Of a stretch of 8,858 nucleotides of DNA, positions 6,086 through 8,858 are shown one piece after another. Made by a program: the position numbers and the translations under genes. The stretch's first letter is position 1. Every line of letters starts with the position of its first letter. The notes beneath the pieces are model-generated. The model was not told where the DNA came from, did no database searches, and saw only the letters and a list, made by a program, of their open reading frames with translations. Origin of the DNA: Anaerolineae bacterium (GTDB taxonomy: Bacteria > Chloroflexota > Anaerolineae > Aggregatilineales > Phototrophicaceae); contig JANQRM010000610.1 of NCBI GenBank assembly GCA_028284565.1, positions 1-8,858 on the forward strand. The letters are read 5' to 3'.

Positions 6086-6649
6086 ATGTTTCCATTACTG
6101 TTAGTGGGTTTCACATGGTTCATCTTGGGAAATTTCCCTTATTCATCGACTCGTGACGAACAAGTGATTCTCCCGCTTGTGCTGTATCCGGAAATTCTGT
6201 GGTTTGTCGGTAGCCTAATCAGCTTGTTGTGCTTTGTCATGATTTACCGAGTTCGGCTTAAGTTACTCGTCAATTTCAATCTTGTGGCATTCGGCACAAT
6301 TTTGTTGCTTCTTATGTTTTTGATGTTGTTTGTTCCCAATGAAAGAATCCGTCTCAGACAGAGCGTTCATCATCAAGAACAATCCTTTCATCTCATTGAC
6401 TATTGGATTTACCCGACTTCCATCCGAGATGACCTTGAACGTGGATTTATCGTTCTTTATCAATGTGATTCTTCTGGCATTGTTTGTGAACAACTTTCTC
6501 GTGTCAATTGGGGAGGCAATCTTTGGTGGGATGCTCGATATAAATATTACCCTGATATGCCCGATGCCATTCTCGAACAAACGGATGACTCAATCCGCTT
6601 GATGATCAATGATGAAGTCGTTTTTGAATTACCCATCGAAGCAGAATAG
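6086..6649 (+). CDS. Membrane protein, copy B of the tandem pair (N-terminally shortened)
   Basis: The open frame from the ATG at 6086 encodes 187 aa. The architecture copies that of the upstream gene: three hydrophobic segments (about 2-16, 28-54 and 61-83), then a soluble C-terminal domain with YQCDSSGIVCEQL (125-137) and the closing EVVFELPIEAE. The body is still open and the motif is conserved while the rest has diverged strongly, which looks like selection on the protein rather than decay. With the ATG at 6086 the first membrane segment is shortened to its last two thirds and loses the basic KTKRKN leader, which could affect topology. The start has only a weak upstream GAAGTGGG. The stop codon overlaps the ribosome-binding site of the racemase gene, so translation of this gene may matter for racemase expression. 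It may be functional, a recent pseudogene, or intact in other strains. Confidence 0.65.
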   Translation: MFPLLLVGFTWFILGNFPYSSTRDEQVILPLVLYPEILWFVGSLISLLCFVMIYRVRLKLLVNFNLVAFGTILLLLMFLMLFVPNERIRLRQSVHHQEQSFHLIDYWIYPTSIRDDLERGFIVLYQCDSSGIVCEQLSRVNWGGNLWWDARYKYYPDMPDAILEQTDDSIRLMINDEVVFELPIEAE

Positions 6650-6653
6650 GAAG
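6648..6653 (+). promoter_or_regulatory. Ribosome-binding site of the racemase gene, overlapping the upstream stop codon
   Basis: AGGAAG lies 5 nt before the ATG at 6659, and its first two bases belong to the TAG stop of the upstream gene. This supports translational coupling within one mRNA. Confidence 0.6.
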
Positions 6654-6658
6654 TACGC

Positions 6659-7351
6659 ATGAAAACCATCGGTCTCATTGGTGGCATGAGTTGGGAATCC
6701 TCCCTCGAATACTACCGAATCATCAACACAGCAACGAAAGAACGCCTTGGTGGCTTACACTCGGCAGAATGTCTCATGTTCTCCTTTGATTTTGCCGAGA
6801 TTGAAGCACTCCAAGCGTCCGGTGATTGGACAACGGCTAGTCATCGCCTTGCCCAAGCCGCCCGCCAAATCGAACAAGGTGGGGGTCAATGTATCGTCTT
6901 GTGTACGAATACCATGCACAAGTGCTTTGATGCCATCGAAGAAGCCGTGAGCATCAACACCATCCACATCGCTGACCCCACTGCAAAAGCTATCCAATCC
7001 GCTGGAATCCAAAAAGTCGCCTTGCTCGGCACAGCCTACACTATGGAACAAGATTTTTATAAAGGTCGCTTAATCGACAAGTTTGGCTTGGATGTGCTGA
7101 TTCCGGATGCAGAAGGACGCGAAGAAGTCCATCGCATCATTTATGAGGAACTCGTACTGGGTGATATTCGGGATGAATCACGCGCAGTCTATCAGGGGAT
7201 TATCCAACAACTAGCAGATGAGGGAGCGCAAGGTGTGATTTTAGGGTGTACGGAGATTGAACTCCTCATCAAGCCAGAGCATAGCCCGCTTCCGACATTT
7301 GATACGACGCGACTCCATGCCCTCGCCGCCGTGGATTGGGCATTGGCTTAA
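6659..7351 (+). CDS. Aspartate/glutamate racemase, YgeA-like (amino-acid racemase)
   Basis: A 230-aa cytosolic enzyme with the same length and near colinear layout as E. coli YgeA. Visible motifs are MKTIGLIGGMSWESSLEYY (1-19), LGGLHSAE (30-37), IVLCTNTMHK (79-88), ALLGTAYTMEQDFYKGRL (121-138) and GVILGCTEIELL (192-203). The family is cofactor-independent and interconverts L- and D-forms of aspartate or glutamate by two-base catalysis. In E. coli YgeA the pair is Thr83 and Cys197, and both are present here (T83 just after C82, and C197). D-amino acids made this way can feed peptidoglycan or be secreted as signals; which applies here is unknown. It is the last gene of the operon starting at 5400, 9 bp after the membrane protein gene. 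Its TAA stop shares TTAA with the convergent gene. Confidence 0.92.
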   Translation: MKTIGLIGGMSWESSLEYYRIINTATKERLGGLHSAECLMFSFDFAEIEALQASGDWTTASHRLAQAARQIEQGGGQCIVLCTNTMHKCFDAIEEAVSINTIHIADPTAKAIQSAGIQKVALLGTAYTMEQDFYKGRLIDKFGLDVLIPDAEGREEVHRIIYEELVLGDIRDESRAVYQGIIQQLADEGAQGVILGCTEIELLIKPEHSPLPTFDTTRLHALAAVDWALA

Positions 7352-7728
7352 GTTAGCGCAGTTTCTTCTTGAAGAAGTTCTTTCGCTTCTTCGATACTTT
7401 CTACAAAGGTCAGTTGTTGCAGTTTAGGAATGATCGTTTGGAGTGTCGGATATAAACGATGCCAGAACAAGTCATCCGTCACAACAACCACCTGTCCCAT
7501 ATTGGGAATACGGTCACGAAGAGTCTTGCGGGCAAGCCCAAATAAGTTTCTGGGATATTCGATCGTGGGGCGTAAATCCACAATCAAATCGACCGGATAG
7601 GGCTTTTGTTGGAGATAGGATTCAATCTCTACAAAGACTTGATGGAAGACTCGTTCAGTCCAGCCTTCCCCATAACAAACCTTCAGGACGGTTTGTTTAT
7701 CGTTGAACCAACTCACTTGTGCGGTCAT
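7348..7728 (-). CDS. STAS/SpoIIAA-like small protein, 126 aa
   Basis: A soluble protein with an alternating strand-helix pattern typical of the STAS/SpoIIAA-like fold: an N-terminal strand pair with a tryptophan (VSWFNDKQTVLKVCYGEGW, 5-23), a helix (24-41), the strand VDLIVDLR (46-53), a helix (60-74), the strand QVVVVTD (79-85), then FVESIEEAKELL (108-119) as the closing strand and helix. Such proteins in many bacteria are annotated as hypothetical or STAS-domain proteins and often act as regulatory or binding partners. I cannot see a definite phosphorylatable serine in the classic place, so an anti-sigma-factor-antagonist role is not supported. GGGAG 5 nt before the ATG at 7728 supports the start. 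A perfect TATAAT lies upstream. The stop codon overlaps the end of the convergent racemase gene by 4 bp. Confidence 0.6.
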   Translation of the reverse strand: MTAQVSWFNDKQTVLKVCYGEGWTERVFHQVFVEIESYLQQKPYPVDLIVDLRPTIEYPRNLFGLARKTLRDRIPNMGQVVVVTDDLFWHRLYPTLQTIIPKLQQLTFVESIEEAKELLQEETALT

Positions 7729-7753
7729 CTGTCTCCCTCAATAAACTATCCCC

Positions 7754-7759
7754 ATTATA
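7754..7759 (-). promoter_or_regulatory. Perfect -10 box (TATAAT) upstream of the STAS-like gene
   Basis: The minus strand reads TATAAT, which would start transcription about 19 nt before the ATG at 7728. No good -35 is found 16-18 bp upstream, so it may need an activator or be a chance match in an AT-rich gap. Confidence 0.4.
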
Positions 7760-7796
7760 AGCGATGACACAGACAATATCTTCCTTCAGGTGACCG

Positions 7797-7838
7797 AAAA
7801 TTATATTAGTCACTTGACTAATAGCATACGATAATTTT
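7797..7838. repeat. Nested inverted repeat in the gap between the STAS-like and MerR genes
   Basis: An inner dyad has 9-bp arms, TATTAGTCA (7804-7812) and TGACTAATA (7815-7823), around a CT centre, with no mismatch. An outer pair, AAAATTAT (7797-7804) and ATAATTTT (7831-7838), is also exact. The outer left arm abuts the inner one, while the right arm is set off by 7 nt (7824-7830). A minus-strand TATAAT (7800-7805) overlaps the left edge. It could be an operator, or an AT-rich bidirectional hairpin terminator for the MerR gene. The sequence alone does not decide. Confidence 0.6.
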
Positions 7839-7904
7839 ACTCTGAAAAGAATTAATATTCTGGAATATATACAATTTATCGACAATGCAATGCAACTTGA
7901 AATA

Positions 7905-8720
7905 TCAATCGTGATGAGGGGCTTTTTGTACGGGGATTTGATGCTCGATGACAGTTGTGCCTGCTGCTGAGTGATGTTGTAGATACATTTCTCTTCCGAG
8001 ACCTGCAAAATGGTAACCTTGCGTGTCCATCCACGCCCCCAACACCCCAAAGGGTAAATGAGAAGCCGTATTCCCTGTTTGCACAATTGTCGCCATGGTC
8101 TCGCAACCGGGCAAGGTGCGGATTGTGAACGGCTCTGTCACGGAATCTAAATTTGCTTCATCAACCAAGAAACCCATTTCGACATCCATAGGTTCATCTG
8201 GCACAAAGGATTGTGTATAGTCCATCGCCACCAGATAGCCCCATGATGGTTGCTTTTGACAGCGAATCTGATGAAATAAATCCACTGCACCCACAAAATT
8301 GGGGACAGTCTGTCGGATAGAAGCAAAGCACTGGTCAGGGATAGCTTTCAAAACGATATTGAACTCCTCTGCCAATGTGCCTTCATGTTGCAATTGATAC
8401 AGCCGACTCTGGATATGTTGTAAACGTTGTTGTTCAGCAAGGAGGGTTTGTTCGACCTGTTGCTTCTGCTTTTGGAGCATGGCTTCCAGTTCATCCAACG
8501 CGATTGATTCATGCATCAACCGACGTACTTGTTCCAATGAAAAGCCGAGTTCTTTCAGAACGACAATGCGGTTGAGGTCAGACAGTTGCGCCGCCCGATA
8601 ATAACGATAGCCTGTATCGGGGTCGGTATAAGCCGGAGTGAACAAGCCAATCGTGTCATAATGACGCAACAGGCGCGGGTTGATATGGGCGATTTTGGCA
8701 AATTCACTAATTTTGAACAT
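7905..8720 (-). CDS. MerR-family transcriptional regulator with GyrI-like effector-binding domain
   Basis: From the ATG at 8720 the protein has 271 aa, beginning MFKISEFAKIA, the usual start of a MerR winged helix-turn-helix. The DNA-binding domain spans about 2-70, with RLLRHYDTIGLFTPAYTDP (16-34), the GYRYY wing (37-41) and LKELGFSLEQVRRLM (55-69). A coiled-coil dimerisation helix rich in Gln, Glu and Leu follows (about 76-113). Residues 119-266 form a GyrI/BmrR-type ligand-binding domain, with LPFGVLGAW near 222-230 and the typical ending REMYLQ...IEHQIPVQK. The layout resembles BmrR-like drug-responsive activators that bind hydrophobic or cationic compounds; no efflux gene is seen nearby, so the target is unknown. 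The frame is also open from an ATG at 8753 (11 extra residues); neither start has a good ribosome-binding site, and 8720 is chosen by family alignment. Confidence 0.88.
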   Translation of the reverse strand: MFKISEFAKIAHINPRLLRHYDTIGLFTPAYTDPDTGYRYYRAAQLSDLNRIVVLKELGFSLEQVRRLMHESIALDELEAMLQKQKQQVEQTLLAEQQRLQHIQSRLYQLQHEGTLAEEFNIVLKAIPDQCFASIRQTVPNFVGAVDLFHQIRCQKQPSWGYLVAMDYTQSFVPDEPMDVEMGFLVDEANLDSVTEPFTIRTLPGCETMATIVQTGNTASHLPFGVLGAWMDTQGYHFAGLGREMYLQHHSAAGTTVIEHQIPVQKAPHHD

Positions 8721-8768
8721 AACATGATTAACTGGCTGATTTTCCTCTACCATATCACAAAACTTAGC

Positions 8769-8858
8769 TTAATTGTTCCACCCATAAAGTCCACGTTGAT
8801 AACCTGCTAGACCTCGATTATGCTGTTTCGACTTGGATTTATTATGACGTAGTGGAAA
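8769..8858 (-). CDS. Possible C-terminal end of a gene entering from the right edge
   Basis: Reading in from the right edge, the minus strand has 29 open codons before a TAA at 8769-8771. The encoded tail is basic and glycine-rich (KSKSKQHNRG, then GLAGYQRGLYGWNN) and reads more like protein than the other two frames, which close sooner. It would end 15 bp before the alternative MerR start at 8753, so it could be the gene upstream of the regulator in the same direction. The fragment is too short to identify, and chance openness is quite possible. Confidence 0.3.
   Translation of the reverse strand, partial: FPLRHNKSKSKQHNRGLAGYQRGLYGWNN

Noticed and set aside
7367..7380. CTTCTT-G-AAGAAG palindrome as a terminator for the racemase operon
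   Set aside because: It lies inside the STAS-like coding region, where it follows from Glu/Leu/Gln codons. The usable stem is only about 4 bp with no proper T-run.
7848..7862. AGAAT-ATTA-ATTCT hairpin (minus strand) as a MerR terminator
   Set aside because: It is a 5-bp AT-only stem followed by a short T-run and is too weak to call. The nested dyad downstream is the better candidate.
7697..8086. Minus-strand frame of 129 codons spanning the gap between the MerR and STAS-like genes
   Set aside because: It covers the end of the MerR gene in another frame and the AT-rich gap with the dyad, with no recognisable motif. The gap looks regulatory.

Overview
The window reads as a compact bacterial chromosome segment with moderate GC, short intergenic gaps, gene-end overlaps and sigma70-like promoters. 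There are no RNA genes, insertion sequences, CRISPR arrays or phage genes. The protein set is a DUF4037 protein with a PHP phosphoesterase, a secreted SMP-30-like propeller, a GT1 glycosyltransferase, a YgeA-type racemase, a STAS-like protein and a MerR/GyrI regulator. It fits a Chloroflexota-like bacterium (Anaerolineae or relatives), but this is a low-confidence guess from protein style. No marker gene is present.

Left part (1-2860): a minus-strand pair, DUF4037 (639-1754) followed by a PHP-domain protein that runs off the left edge. The two overlap by 8 bp and probably form one transcription unit. Divergent from it is a secreted SMP-30/gluconolactonase-like protein (1847-2815), which ends at a GC-rich hairpin terminator.

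Middle part (2857-5314): an unrecognised 190-aa protein on the minus strand is divergent from a multi-spanning membrane protein that looks like a degenerate PAP2 protein. The two share a 73-bp gap with candidate promoters whose -10 boxes overlap. The membrane gene converges on, and overlaps by 15 bp, a GT1/MGT-type glycosyltransferase (4145-5314).

Right part (5315-8858): a good promoter drives a plus-strand operon. It holds a membrane protein (5400-6011), its diverged tandem paralog (6008 or 6086 to 6649) and an aspartate/glutamate racemase (6659-7351). The paralog's N-terminal reading frame is interrupted by one in-frame TAG that aligns with a Leu codon of the intact copy. The racemase shares a TTAA with the stop codon of a convergent STAS-like gene (7348-7728). 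Upstream of that gene lies a nested inverted repeat (7797-7838). A MerR-family regulator with a GyrI-like sensor domain follows on the minus strand, and a possible C-terminal fragment of another minus-strand gene reaches the right edge.

The most interesting items are the two-copy membrane protein family with its single amber codon, the nested dyad, the overlapping DUF4037-PHP pair, and the PAP2-like protein with altered catalytic positions. I see no clear multi-gene defence or mobile system.
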